Part shown: positions 1 to 10,794 of the stretch, in pieces
Layout: every line of letters begins with the position of its first letter
Position numbering within the stretch: position 1 is the first letter of the stretch
DNA from: Aeriscardovia aeriphila
GTDB taxonomy: Bacteria > Actinomycetota > Actinomycetes > Actinomycetales > Bifidobacteriaceae
DNA length: 33,062 nt
NCBI GenBank assembly: GCA_949290445.1
Contig: CASERW010000011.1
Coordinates: forward strand, 1-33,062
Direction: 5' to 3'
Notes under the pieces: generated by a model
Seen by the model: only the letters and a program-made list of their open reading frames with translations
Told to the model about the DNA's origin: nothing
The model's database searches: none
Program-made: the position numbers and the translations under genes

Positions 1-1101
1 GCGAAGGCGAAGCACGCTCCTAAGATCGACCCGGAAACCCAGCTGAATTCGGAAGATTCTTTCGAAAACTTCGTTCCAGGCGAGAACTCGCGCTTCGCGT
101 ACGCGGCTGCTTTCGCCGTGTCCGAATCCCCAGGCAACTCGTACAACCCGCTGTTCATCTGGGGTGATTCCGGCCTGGGCAAGACGCATTTGCTCAACGC
201 CATCGGCAATTACACGCTTCAGCTCTACCCGGATATGCGCGTGCGCTATGTGAACTCGGAAGTGTTCATGAACGAGTTCATCGAGTCGGTGAAAACCGGT
301 TCAGGCTCGCACTCCACGGTCAACCAGTTCAACGACAAGTACCGCAATGTTGACATGCTGCTGATCGACGATATCCAGTTCTTGGGCGGCAAAATCGGTA
401 CGTTGGAGGCTTTCTTCCACACTTTCAACGCTTTGGAGCAGGCAAACAAACAGATTGTCATTGCGTCTGATGTCATGCCCAAGGAATTGAAGGGCTTTGA
501 GGAGCGCCTCACTTCTCGTTTTGAGATGGGCTTGCAGGCCGACCTCCAGCCGCCGAACCAGGAAACTCGCGTCGCTATTTTGCGCATGAAGCTCGCCAAT
601 TCCAAGACGGAGAAGCAGATTAGCGACAACGTTTTGGCGCTTATCGCCCAGCAGTTCACGGATAATATTCGCGAGCTGGAAGGTGCTTTGACGCGCGTTT
701 TGGCTGTGGCAACGCTCAACAACCAAGAGGTGACGATGGAGTTGGCGCAGCAAACCTTGCAAGATTACTTTGTGCAAGACGTTGTGGTTACTCCGACTGA
801 CATCATCACGCGCACGGCCAACTTCTTTGGCTTGAAGTTTGACGACCTGGTCAGTTCCCGCCGCTCGCACCGCATTGCCTTGGCTCGCCAGATCGCCATG
901 TACGTGTGCCGTGAGATGACGGGCCTCTCACTGACGGCTATTGGCTCTATTTTTGGTGGCCGCGACCACACTACTGTGATCCACGCATACCAAAAGATTG
1001 CCAATGAGATGACTCAGAAGATGGAAGTGTACCAGTACGTGAATGATCTGACGAACCAGCTCAAGCAGAAGGGCAAAAAGACTAACGACGCGGAACAGTA
1101 G
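1..1101 (+). CDS. dnaA: Chromosomal replication initiator DnaA, 3' part (5' end outside the window)
   Basis: Reading frame 1 is open from the first base of the window, so the gene begins upstream; 366 residues and the stop are present. DnaA binds 9-bp DnaA boxes at oriC, forms an ATP-dependent filament and melts the origin. Seen in sequence: AAA+ domain III with Walker A GDSGLGKT (nt 163-186) and Walker B LLIDD (about nt 358-372), then domain IV with the DnaA signature DHTTVIHAY (about nt 964-990), which reads the DnaA boxes. The missing part is domain I and the linker. A hairpin terminator follows directly and the origin with matching DnaA boxes lies immediately downstream, the usual actinobacterial arrangement. 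The identification is secure. Confidence 0.98.
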   Translation, partial: AKAKHAPKIDPETQLNSEDSFENFVPGENSRFAYAAAFAVSESPGNSYNPLFIWGDSGLGKTHLLNAIGNYTLQLYPDMRVRYVNSEVFMNEFIESVKTGSGSHSTVNQFNDKYRNVDMLLIDDIQFLGGKIGTLEAFFHTFNALEQANKQIVIASDVMPKELKGFEERLTSRFEMGLQADLQPPNQETRVAILRMKLANSKTEKQISDNVLALIAQQFTDNIRELEGALTRVLAVATLNNQEVTMELAQQTLQDYFVQDVVVTPTDIITRTANFFGLKFDDLVSSRRSHRIALARQIAMYVCREMTGLSLTAIGSIFGGRDHTTVIHAYQKIANEMTQKMEVYQYVNDLTNQLKQKGKKTNDAEQ

Positions 1102-1119
1102 CTCTGCGCGTGTAGTTCT

Positions 1120-1148
1120 GGCCAGGCTGTTGCCTGGCCTTTACTTTT
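1120..1148 (+). terminator. Rho-independent terminator after dnaA
   Basis: A perfect 7-bp stem, GGCCAGG (1120-1126) with CCTGGCC (1133-1139), has a 6-nt loop and is followed by a T-rich stretch. It lies 19 bases after the dnaA stop and would separate dnaA transcription from the origin. Confidence 0.8.
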
Positions 1149-1158
1149 GCCTCTGTAT

Positions 1159-1373
1159 TGTTTCACGTGGAGAAATTATGGGCGTGGAACACTGTTATGT
1201 TTCACGAAAAACGCGTTCATACTCGATTTTCACTGCGTTTTTCAAAATTTTGCCTCATAGTTATGCACATTTCCTCTTTCTTGTGAAACATTTATCGTGC
1301 TTTTTTGTGAATAAGTTTCACATGGTTGTGCACACCTGTGCATAACTTTGTGGATATTTCACGTGGTGAAATC
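1159..1373. promoter_or_regulatory. Cluster of parS-like TTTCAC sites
   Basis: Five sites carry the TTTCAC / GTGAAA half of the general bacterial parS consensus TGTTTCACGTGAAACA. They are 1159-1174 (left 11 bases exact), 1198-1213 (13 of 16), a GTGAAACA half site at 1283-1290, 1315-1324, and 1355-1372, which contains the inverted repeat ATTTCAC-GTG-GTGAAAT. parS sites load ParB, which recruits SMC to the origin. Their density beside the DnaA boxes supports a centromere-like function, but none is a perfect match, so this is inference. Confidence 0.45.
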
Positions 1374-1906
1374 AACATCTAGTGCAATTCTGTACGCTCA
1401 CCACTAGATTTTCTGTTTTTTCGCTCACTTCTCTCTGCGGCCGATAGTCAAAGTCGCTGGGGCAATTCGCCAATTGCGAAGCAGGAGTACCTCCCCCGTG
1501 CATTACCGGTGGCAAACAGAGCACTACAGAAAAGTGCACTACAGAAAAGAGTGAGAAAAGGCAAGAAATGATATATGAGCATATGGGCTTCCGAGTTGAG
1601 CGTCGCAGCGCTCTTGATGAGCAAGGGAATCCGTACCCCGTGCTGTATATGAGGAGGGAGAAAAGCGCCGAAAAGTTATCCACAAAGTTATGCACAAGTA
1701 TGGGATTTACTTGTGGAAAACATATAGAAAGCTGTGGATAACTCTGTGGGTGAATTGGGGAAAACTGTGGATAAATCAACGAAAATTAGCGACGAAAAGC
1801 AAGGATGTGGATAACTCCGAAGTTTTCCACAACTTATCCACTATCTGTGAACAGTTCTCAACACTGAGAAGAGCAGCAATAACAACGCAAAACGCGTTTT
1901 TCCACA

Positions 1907-1965
1907 AAATCCACGTGAATTATTATTACTACTATTTATCTTTCTGATAAGTGATAGTAATAGAT
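1907..1965. other. AT-rich DNA unwinding element with DnaA-trio-like triplets
   Basis: Just right of the last DnaA box (1898-1906) the sequence becomes almost pure A/T. Consecutive triplets TTA TTA CTA CTA TTT occupy 1923-1937; read on the other strand they match the 3'-GAT-type triplets called DnaA-trios in Bacillus, which guide DnaA onto single strands. The position between the DnaA boxes and dnaN fits an unwinding site. Triplet function here is inferred. Confidence 0.6.
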
Positions 1966-2082
1966 GCTCAAGCAAACGCGTCAGACGCGTTAGCGTTAAA
2001 CTCCTCCCCACACAAGTTTTTCAAGCACGGAAGGAAGGCTAACCTTTTGCCGCGCCGCCACCATGTTGCGCTCTGGCCACGC

Positions 2083-2088
2083 TAGACT
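2083..2088 (+). promoter_or_regulatory. Putative -10 box TAGACT of dnaN
   Basis: TAGACT lies 31 bases before the dnaN start and continues as TAGACTAGAA. The same ten bases occur upstream of the alpha-galactosidase gene at 18418-18427. No good -35 box is visible, which is common in actinobacterial promoters. Confidence 0.45.
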
Positions 2089-2118
2089 AGAACTCAGCAC
2101 GAATACGGAAGGAACCTG

Positions 2119-3237
2119 ATGAAGATTGAAGTCAATTCGTCTGATTTTGCCGAAGCAGTGAGCTGGGCCGCCCAGATCATCCCATCACGCCCCACCACTC
2201 CAATTTTGGCAGGAATCAAGATCGAAGCCAGTGAAGGCCAGCTGCAACTATCCACCTTTGATTACGACCAATCTGCACGCCTGGTCATCGCCGCCCAGGT
2301 TGACGAACCGGGTATCGTCATCGTCCACGGAAAGCTGCTCTCCGACATCGCACGCAACCTTCCAGGTGAGAACGCGTCCCTCGAAACAAGTGGAACGCGT
2401 TTGCGCATCACTTCCGGTAAGTCCTCCTTCCAGCTTCAGCTCATGCCGCAAGAGGATTACCCACAACTGCCGAGCGTGCCCACAACCATCGGCCGCGTCG
2501 ACGGAAAAACCTTCATTGACGCCATCAACCAGGCCAATGTTTCCATCGCTCGCGATCAAAACCGCCCGGTGCTCACTGGCATTCACATCCAGATCAACGG
2601 CGAAACCGTAACGCTCTCCTCTACCGATCGCTTCCGCCTGTCTCGCACCACTTTCACCTGGTCTCCAGCCAGCCCAGATGTGCAAGCAGACGTCATCGTG
2701 CGCGGCGAAATTCTGCGCGCCGTCGTCCGCTCTGTCGACGCAGCACAAAACGTCACCTTCGGCATGGATGAAGGCGGCAAGCTCATCAGCTTCGACAACG
2801 CTGGCAAGGTGATGACCGTTCAGCTCACCGAAGGTCAATTCCCTGCTGTCGACCGCCTCTTCGCCGACGAATACCCGATCGAAGCTGTTCTCGATCGACG
2901 CGAACTCATGTCCGCCATTTCGCGTGCCGCTCTCGTCACCGAGCATAACGCGGCCATTCGCTTGGAATTTGAGAACAACCAAGTCAGCATTTCCGCAGGT
3001 ACCGCCGACGAATCTCAAGCTCACGAGTCGCTCAACTGCAACCTGACAGGCGAGCCGATCACCGTCGCCTTCAACCCGACTTACCTCAAGGACGGCCTCT
3101 CCGTTATTCCTGAGCCATACGTGCGCATCCGCATGCAAACTTCGGTGAAAGCCGTCGAATTCAACGGTCAGCAGGAGATGGACGACGACACCGCTTCTCT
3201 GGCCTTCCGCTACCTGCTGGTGCCCATGCGCTTCTGA
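2119..3237 (+). CDS. dnaN: DNA polymerase III beta subunit (sliding clamp)
   Basis: The 372-residue protein has the normal length for DnaN. It forms a ring dimer of three similar domains per subunit, which tethers the replicative polymerase and other repair factors to DNA. The N-terminal segment (MKIEVNSSDFAEAVSW), the RPTTPILAGIKIEA segment (about residues 24-37), the DQNRPVLTGI segment of the second domain and the C-terminal LVPMRF clamp end are all typical. ATG at 2119 is preceded by GGAAGG at a good distance. The stop TGA shares its last base with the recF ATG (TGATG), indicating translational coupling in a dnaN-recF-dciA operon. Confidence 0.97.
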   Translation: MKIEVNSSDFAEAVSWAAQIIPSRPTTPILAGIKIEASEGQLQLSTFDYDQSARLVIAAQVDEPGIVIVHGKLLSDIARNLPGENASLETSGTRLRITSGKSSFQLQLMPQEDYPQLPSVPTTIGRVDGKTFIDAINQANVSIARDQNRPVLTGIHIQINGETVTLSSTDRFRLSRTTFTWSPASPDVQADVIVRGEILRAVVRSVDAAQNVTFGMDEGGKLISFDNAGKVMTVQLTEGQFPAVDRLFADEYPIEAVLDRRELMSAISRAALVTEHNAAIRLEFENNQVSISAGTADESQAHESLNCNLTGEPITVAFNPTYLKDGLSVIPEPYVRIRMQTSVKAVEFNGQQEMDDDTASLAFRYLLVPMRF

Positions 3238-4583
3238 TGCTCATGCCCACTGATTCCTCCCACGTCTCCCGGCTCGCGCTCGACCATTTCCGCAGCTGGG
3301 AGAGCGTCGTTCTTGATTTTGCCCCCGGGGTCAACGTCCTCGTGGGGCGAAATGGCATTGGAAAAACCAATATCGTGGAGGCGCTCGAGTTTGTGGCGGC
3401 CGGCTCATCGCACCGCACCAATTCCTCGCGAACGCTCATCGCTCGAGGAGCGACGCACGCTACCGTTCGTGTCAATCTTGAGGAAAACCTTGAGATTACC
3501 AGCACGAGCGAGCCACCAACGAGCTCGCGCACCACAACGCTGGAAGCGACCATCCCCACGCGCGGAGCTATCAGAAGCCGCGTCAATGCCGGGCCTTCGC
3601 GCTATTTTCGCGACATCGCCGGCATGCTCAAAGCCGTCGTCTTCTCCCCACGCGACCAGCTCACCGTCCAGGGCGACCCTGCGGCAAGGCGCGCTTTCAT
3701 TGACCAAACCGCCACCATGCTCTTCGCCGACTACTACGACCTGCACCAACGTTTCCAACAGATTGGCAGGCAAAGAGCCGCCGTCCTCAAGCAACTAGGC
3801 AAGGTTGATGACCCTCAGATGGCCCAGCTCCTCTACCCTCAGCTGGAAACCTGGACCTCGGAGTTCGTTAACGCCGGAATTGCGCTGACCGTGCGCAGAC
3901 GTGAGGTGGTGCGCCGCCTTTCTGGCCCGTTTAGCCGCATCGCCCGCCAACTTTCCGACGACCCCTCCCCTTCTGCCAGCGCGGCCCTAGATTACCAGCC
4001 CTCTTTCGCTGAAGTCGAAGACGTGCTGGGCAGTGCGGATGAAGCTGAGTGGCCAGCAGCGCCTGATTTCGACGTGAGCGCTGATAATCTTGAGAAAATG
4101 AGGCAGAGTATTGCCCAGCATTTCCAACGGCTTCTTGCCGGAGAGCAAGCGCGCGGAATTTCGCTGATCGGCCCGCAACGAGACGATATGAGCGTGACTC
4201 TTGACGGCGAACCGGCCCGCGACTATGCCAGCAACGGCGAAATGTGGACGCTCGCGCTCGCCCTGAGAATGGCGCAATTTGAATGCTTGAGCATGAGCTC
4301 GAAGCCGATTTTGATTCTCGACGATGTGTTCGCCCAGCTGGACGAGGAACGACGACTGCGCATCCTGCGCTTCGCGCGCGAACAAGGCCAAGTGTTCATC
4401 ACCGTCGCCGCCCGCTCGGATATCCCGGAACTTCATGACGATTCCACCACGCGCATCATCGACGTGGAAAAGCTTGCGGAGAAATCGCAACTCGACGAGC
4501 AGCTGGCCGCGATGGCAGCGCAGTTGAGTCAGCAGCGCGCTGCACAGAGCGAGGCTGACGAAGCGGGTGATACCGGTGAGTAA
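3237..4583 (+). CDS. recF: DNA replication and repair protein RecF
   Basis: RecF is an SMC/ABC-type ATPase that helps RecR and RecO load RecA at single-strand gaps. Visible motifs are Walker A GRNGIGKT (residues 37-44), an ABC signature-like ASNGEMWTLALALRMA segment (about residues 330-345) and Walker B LILDDVFAQLDEERR (about 359-373). The 448 residues exceed the usual 360-400 because of a Gln/Ala-rich, charged C-terminal tail. The start overlaps the dnaN stop by one base and the end overlaps dciA, so translation is probably coupled. Codons at 4076-4098 carry the best copy of a repeated chromosomal motif described in the findings. Confidence 0.95.
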   Translation: MLMPTDSSHVSRLALDHFRSWESVVLDFAPGVNVLVGRNGIGKTNIVEALEFVAAGSSHRTNSSRTLIARGATHATVRVNLEENLEITSTSEPPTSSRTTTLEATIPTRGAIRSRVNAGPSRYFRDIAGMLKAVVFSPRDQLTVQGDPAARRAFIDQTATMLFADYYDLHQRFQQIGRQRAAVLKQLGKVDDPQMAQLLYPQLETWTSEFVNAGIALTVRRREVVRRLSGPFSRIARQLSDDPSPSASAALDYQPSFAEVEDVLGSADEAEWPAAPDFDVSADNLEKMRQSIAQHFQRLLAGEQARGISLIGPQRDDMSVTLDGEPARDYASNGEMWTLALALRMAQFECLSMSSKPILILDDVFAQLDEERRLRILRFAREQGQVFITVAARSDIPELHDDSTTRIIDVEKLAEKSQLDEQLAAMAAQLSQQRAAQSEADEAGDTGE

Positions 4584-5199
4584 GCCCTTCATCAAGCCTA
4601 GCGTTACCGTCGAGCCAGACGAGCCGATTGACCTCAAGTACAACATCAACCCGGCACGCCTAGAGCGGGCAACCTTCCGCCGCTACGCCAAAGCAATCGT
4701 CTCCCAACGAGCGCGAGAACAGAGAGCGGAAGAAGCGCGCGAAAACTTCGGCAAAAAGGGTCGTGACCCGAGAACGCTCACCGATGTGGCCACGAACTTG
4801 GCCCAAGAATCGCAGTGGGAGGTGGGTTTGAAACTCGCCCAACTGCGTGAACAGTGGATCGACGTTTTCGGCGACTACATGGGCCCGCACGCCAGTTTTG
4901 TGAGTTTTGAACGCGGAATTTTGACCGTACGCGGGGATTCACCTGCGTGGAGCCAAATCTGGCAGGAAATGACGCCAGAGATTAACCGCAAACTCAAAAA
5001 GTGGTTCTCCCCCATCACTTACGTCACTGTTGAGGTGCGCGGAGTGAGCTCGAGAAGGCGAGCTTTCCGCGGCAAATATGGCTCGAGCGTGGGCTATTCC
5101 GAAGGCTCGAAGCTCAAAATCAAAGGCGAGCCACGCAATGGTGGTGGCCAGCCACGCAATAGCATTGGCCAGCCGTATCAGCCCGGTATGTGGGGGTGA
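4567..5199 (+). CDS. dciA: DciA-like protein (DUF721), helicase-loading factor
   Basis: This 210-residue basic protein sits exactly where actinobacteria carry the DUF721 gene (Rv0004 position in mycobacteria). DciA proteins interact with the replicative helicase DnaB and substitute for DnaC/DnaI-type loaders. The conserved core is about residues 75-165, with a W-containing helix, the FVSFERGILTVRGDSPAWSQI strand-turn-strand and the LKKWFSP region. The tail is Gly/Gln/Pro-rich with a GQPRN/GQPYQ repeat. Two GTG starts are possible, 4567 and 4576; both overlap the 3' end of recF. The N-terminal half (basic, KAIVSQRAREQRAEEARE) may be helical. Family assignment is firm by context and core pattern; the exact start is uncertain. 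Confidence 0.85.
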   Translation: MIPVSKPFIKPSVTVEPDEPIDLKYNINPARLERATFRRYAKAIVSQRAREQRAEEARENFGKKGRDPRTLTDVATNLAQESQWEVGLKLAQLREQWIDVFGDYMGPHASFVSFERGILTVRGDSPAWSQIWQEMTPEINRKLKKWFSPITYVTVEVRGVSSRRRAFRGKYGSSVGYSEGSKLKIKGEPRNGGGQPRNSIGQPYQPGMWG

Positions 5200-5271
5200 A
5201 CGAGGTAGGCCATGCGGTAGAATAAAGAAAGATAGCCATCGCACGAAATCGGTGGCCTGGAATCGGTTTAA

Positions 5272-7632
<2,361 letters not shown>

Positions 7633-7696
7633 ACGTCACACGAACACCGCAACGCTTAACTCACACAGCGCAACGCTTTAACACAAAGGACAGATT

Positions 7697-10531
7697 GTGG
7701 CAGACGAAGAAAACACCAGCACTCCTGGCGATGACGAGATGAACAACGCTAACAACGGCGGTAACGGCGACGAGAATGACGCCAACGAGTTCAACGACGC
7801 CGCCAACAGCGACGCCGCGCATAACGGGGAAAACAACGATGAAAACGCTGACGAGCGTCTCAACGAGCAGCTCGCTGCATTGAACGCCCAATACGGCGCT
7901 CAAGAAGGCAGCAACATCAACTCGCTGGGCTTGGGGGACGAAGGCTTCAAAGGCCTGATGGGCGGCTCTCGTGTCCAACGCACCGACCTCAACCAAGAAA
8001 TGCGCGAATCCTACTTGGCATACGCCATTTCCGTCATCGTCGAACGCGCATTGCCAGACGTTCGCGATGGTCTGAAACCAGTGCACCGCCGCGTGATCTA
8101 CGCCATGTACGACGGCGGCTACCGCCCTGACCGTGGCTTCAACAAGTGCTCCCGCGTCGTCGGTGACGTGATGGGTAAATACCACCCACACGGCGACGCC
8201 GCTATTTACGACACTTTGGTGCGCTTGGCCCAGCCATGGTCCATGCGCTACACCCTGGTCGACGGCCAAGGAAACTTCGGCTCCCCGGGCGATGACCGCG
8301 CAGCAGCAATGCGTTACACCGAGTGCCGCATGGCACCTCTGGCCATGGAAATGGTGCGCGACATTGACAAGGACACCGTCGACTTCGTGCCAAACTACGA
8401 TGGCAAGACGCAAGAGCCAACTGTGCTGCCAGCACGCTTCCCGAACCTTCTGGTCAACGGCTCAGCAGGTATCGCCGTGGGTATGGCAACCAACATCCCA
8501 CCGCACAACCTGCGCGAGGTTGCCGAAGGCGTTCATTGGGCACTTGACCACCCTGATGCCAGCCGAGAAGAGCTGCTTGATAATCTTATTCGCATCATCA
8601 AGGGACCAGACTTCCCAACAGGCGCAACGATTCTGGGCCATAAGGGTATCGAAAAGGCTTACCGCACCGGCCGTGGCCTCATCACCATGCGAGCCGTCGT
8701 CAACACCGAAGAAATCAACGGACGCATGTGCCTGGTCATCACCGAGCTGCCATACCAGGTGAACCCAGACCGCCTCGTCAGCTCCATTCGCAACGCTGTT
8801 CGCGACGGTGTGATCAAAGGCATCGCCGACATGCGCGATGAAACCTCCGGCCGAACTGGCGAACGCTTGGTGCTCGTGCTCAAGAAGGACGCCATCCCGA
8901 AGATCGTTCTCAACAACCTGTACAAGCACACCGCTTTGCAAACCACCTTCGGCGCCAACATGCTCGCCCTGGTCAACGGAGTGCCACGTACGCTCAGCCT
9001 CGACGGCTTCGTCTCCCACTGGATCTCCCACCAGCTGGAAGTGGTCAACCGTCGCACCGCCTTCCTCAAGCGTGAAGCGGAAGAGCGCGACCATATTTTG
9101 CAGGGCTATTTGAAAGCCATTGACATGATCGATGAGGTCATCCACCTCATCCGCTCCTCCAAGACGGTTGAGCTCGCCCGCACCGGCTTGATGGACCTGC
9201 TCGACGTCGATACCGTCCAAGCAGATGCCATCTTGGCCATGCAGCTGCGCCGCTTGGCAGCTTTGGAACGTCAAAAGATCGTTGATGAGCATGAAGAGCT
9301 CATGGCAAAGATCGAAGACTACGCCGATATTCTCGCTCACCCGGAGCGTCAGCGCCACATCGTGGGTGAAGAGCTCGACGGCATCGTCGAAAAGTACGGT
9401 GACGAACGCCGCACCGCAATCGTGCCATTCTCCGGCGATATGAGCGACGAAGACCTCATCGCCGACCGCAACGTCGTGGTGACCGTCACTCGCGATGGCT
9501 ACTTGAAGTCCACGCGCGCTGACGACTACCGCTCCCAGCATCGCGGCGGCAAGGGCATTAAGGGCACTCGCCTGCGTGGTGGTGACGTGGTAGACCACTT
9601 CCTCACCGCATCCACCCACGACTGGCTGCTCTTCTTCACTAACCTCGGCCGCGTCTACCGCATCAAGGCGTACGAAGCCCCACAAGGCTCTCGCGACTCT
9701 AAGGGTCAACATGTTGCTAATCTTTTGAGCTTCCAGCCAGGAGAACACATTCAACACATGCTCAGCCTGCGCAGCTACGAAGACGCCAAGTACCTCGTGC
9801 TCGCCACGCGCAACGGCCGTGTGAAGAAGACCCTGCTCTCCGAATACGACTCGCCTCGCCAAGGTGGCCTCATCGCCATCAACCTTAACGAAGGCGACGA
9901 AGTAGTCGGCGCAAGCCTGTGCAACGAAGCCGACGACGTGATCCTCGTGTCCAAGGCTGGCATGTCTGTGCGCTTCCAGGCCAACAACGAGCAGCTGCGA
10001 CCGATGGGCCGTTCGGCTGCAGGCGTGATGGGTATGCGCTTCCGCGATGACGACCAGCTGCTGAGCATGGATGTCGTGCCAGAAGATTCTGATAAGGACC
10101 TTCTCGTCGTCACGGCTAAGGGCTTCGGCAAGCGCTCCCCACTGGCTGACTACCGCGTGCAAGGCCGCAACGGCTACGGCATCAAGGCGCTGGAAATGGT
10201 GGAAGAGCGTGGTGCTCTGGTCGGTGCTCTCGTCGTCTCCGAAGGCGATGAGATTCTGGCCATCATGCACTCCGGCAAGGTGATTCGCTTCGCAGTCAAC
10301 GAAATCAACCGCACAGGCCGCACCACCCAAGGCGTCACCATTGCTGACACCGGTTCTGACGACGAAATTGTTGAGATTGCCACTACCGATGAAACCGGCG
10401 ATGACGACACTGACGAGAACAACGGTGAAAACGGTGCTACTGGTGAGAACAGTGCTGAGGGTGAGAACAACGGTGAGAACAACGGTGAAGGCAACGCCAC
10501 CGCTGAGAACGTCGAAGCAGCTCAAGCCTGA
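7697..10531 (+). CDS. gyrA: DNA gyrase subunit A
   Basis: GyrA carries the active-site tyrosine that cuts and rejoins DNA and the C-terminal beta-pinwheel that wraps it. GTG 7697 follows AAAGGA at good spacing, 64 bp after gyrB. Visible are the quinolone-pocket segment [10 protein letters not shown] (Ala168 and Asp172 correspond to E. coli Ser83 and Asp87), the catalytic segment [12 protein letters not shown], and a GyrA-box-like [10 protein letters not shown] (about residues 614-623). At 944 residues it is longer than usual because both ends bear Asn/Asp/Glu/Gly-rich extensions: about 90 residues before the core and an NNGENG-type tail of about 45. Gyrase subunits come from adjacent genes and a strong terminator follows. 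Confidence 0.97.
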   Translation: MADEENTSTPGDDEMNNANNGGNGDENDANEFNDAANSDAAHNGENNDENADERLNEQLAALNAQYGAQEGSNINSLGLGDEGFKGLMGGSRVQRTDLNQEMRESYLAYAISVIVERALPDVRDGLKPVHRRVIYAMYDGGYRPDRGFNKCSRVVGDVMGKYHPHGDAAIYDTLVRLAQPWSMRYTLVDGQGNFGSPGDDRAAAMRYTECRMAPLAMEMVRDIDKDTVDFVPNYDGKTQEPTVLPARFPNLLVNGSAGIAVGMATNIPPHNLREVAEGVHWALDHPDASREELLDNLIRIIKGPDFPTGATILGHKGIEKAYRTGRGLITMRAVVNTEEINGRMCLVITELPYQVNPDRLVSSIRNAVRDGVIKGIADMRDETSGRTGERLVLVLKKDAIPKIVLNNLYKHTALQTTFGANMLALVNGVPRTLSLDGFVSHWISHQLEVVNRRTAFLKREAEERDHILQGYLKAIDMIDEVIHLIRSSKTVELARTGLMDLLDVDTVQADAILAMQLRRLAALERQKIVDEHEELMAKIEDYADILAHPERQRHIVGEELDGIVEKYGDERRTAIVPFSGDMSDEDLIADRNVVVTVTRDGYLKSTRADDYRSQHRGGKGIKGTRLRGGDVVDHFLTASTHDWLLFFTNLGRVYRIKAYEAPQGSRDSKGQHVANLLSFQPGEHIQHMLSLRSYEDAKYLVLATRNGRVKKTLLSEYDSPRQGGLIAINLNEGDEVVGASLCNEADDVILVSKAGMSVRFQANNEQLRPMGRSAAGVMGMRFRDDDQLLSMDVVPEDSDKDLLVVTAKGFGKRSPLADYRVQGRNGYGIKALEMVEERGALVGALVVSEGDEILAIMHSGKVIRFAVNEINRTGRTTQGVTIADTGSDDEIVEIATTDETGDDDTDENNGENGATGENSAEGENNGENNGEGNATAENVEAAQA

Positions 10532-10621
10532 GGTGCATAAGCCTGCTGCTCGGCGCGAGTGGTAGGCATAGCGGAAACGCTAACGCGAGAATGTTCGCGC
10601 GCCAAGCGCTCTCAAACGCAG

Positions 10622-10660
10622 AAGGGCCGCCGGTCAGGAGACTGATCGGCGGCCCTTTTC
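10622..10660 (+). terminator. Strong terminator after gyrA
   Basis: The stem GGGCCGCCG (10624-10632) pairs with CGGCGGCCC (10647-10655) and is extended inside by GTCAG/CTGAT pairing. It is followed by TTTTC. It ends the gyrBA unit and stands before a convergently read gene. Confidence 0.88.
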
Positions 10661-10706
10661 ATCCGCGCTTGCATCATTATGGCAGGTGAGTTAGCGCGGT
10701 GACAAT

Positions 10707-10793
10707 CTCAAGCCATACTCAAGCCATACTCAAGCCATACTCAAGCGAGACTCACGTCAAGCGCGGGCCAGACGCAAGCCATACTCAAGCCAA
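10707..10793. repeat. 11-bp tandem repeats CTCAAGCCATA
   Basis: Three exact head-to-tail copies of CTCAAGCCATA lie at 10707-10739, a degenerate fourth (CTCAAGCGAGA) at 10740-10750, and two further related copies around 10773-10793. They fill the gap between the gyrA terminator and the end of the convergent isomerase gene. No function is evident; they may have arisen by slippage. Confidence 0.8.
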
Positions 10794-10794
10794 A

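Larger units (their letters stand above)
1102..2118. other. oriC: oriC: replication origin between dnaA and dnaN
   Basis: This 1017-bp gap has no convincing gene. On its left are variant DnaA boxes TTATGCACA (1261-1269), TGTGAATAA (1306-1314), TGTGCATAA (1337-1345) and TGTGGATAT (1349-1357). A dense right cluster has four exact consensus boxes, TTATCCACA or its complement (1676-1684, 1733-1741, 1766-1774, 1806-1814). It also has variants at 1688-1696, 1712-1720, 1823-1831, 1834-1842 and 1898-1906. An AT-rich stretch follows. Between the two groups (about 1380-1675) I see only a 14-bp direct repeat (1521-1534 and 1536-1549). Box clustering next to dnaA and dnaN is the standard signature of a bacterial origin. 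Confidence 0.93.

Noticed and set aside
1130..1779. Two small open frames in the dnaA-dnaN gap (1130-1345 plus, 1372-1779 minus)
   Set aside because: They run across terminator, parS-like sites and DnaA boxes and have no protein-like composition.
8198..8200. GyrA Ala168 as an acquired resistance mutation
   Set aside because: Wild-type mycobacterial GyrA also has Ala at this position, so it is more likely the lineage's normal residue.
8462..10525. 687-residue open frame antisense to gyrA
   Set aside because: Same mirror effect; Val/His-rich sequence without motifs, fully inside gyrA.
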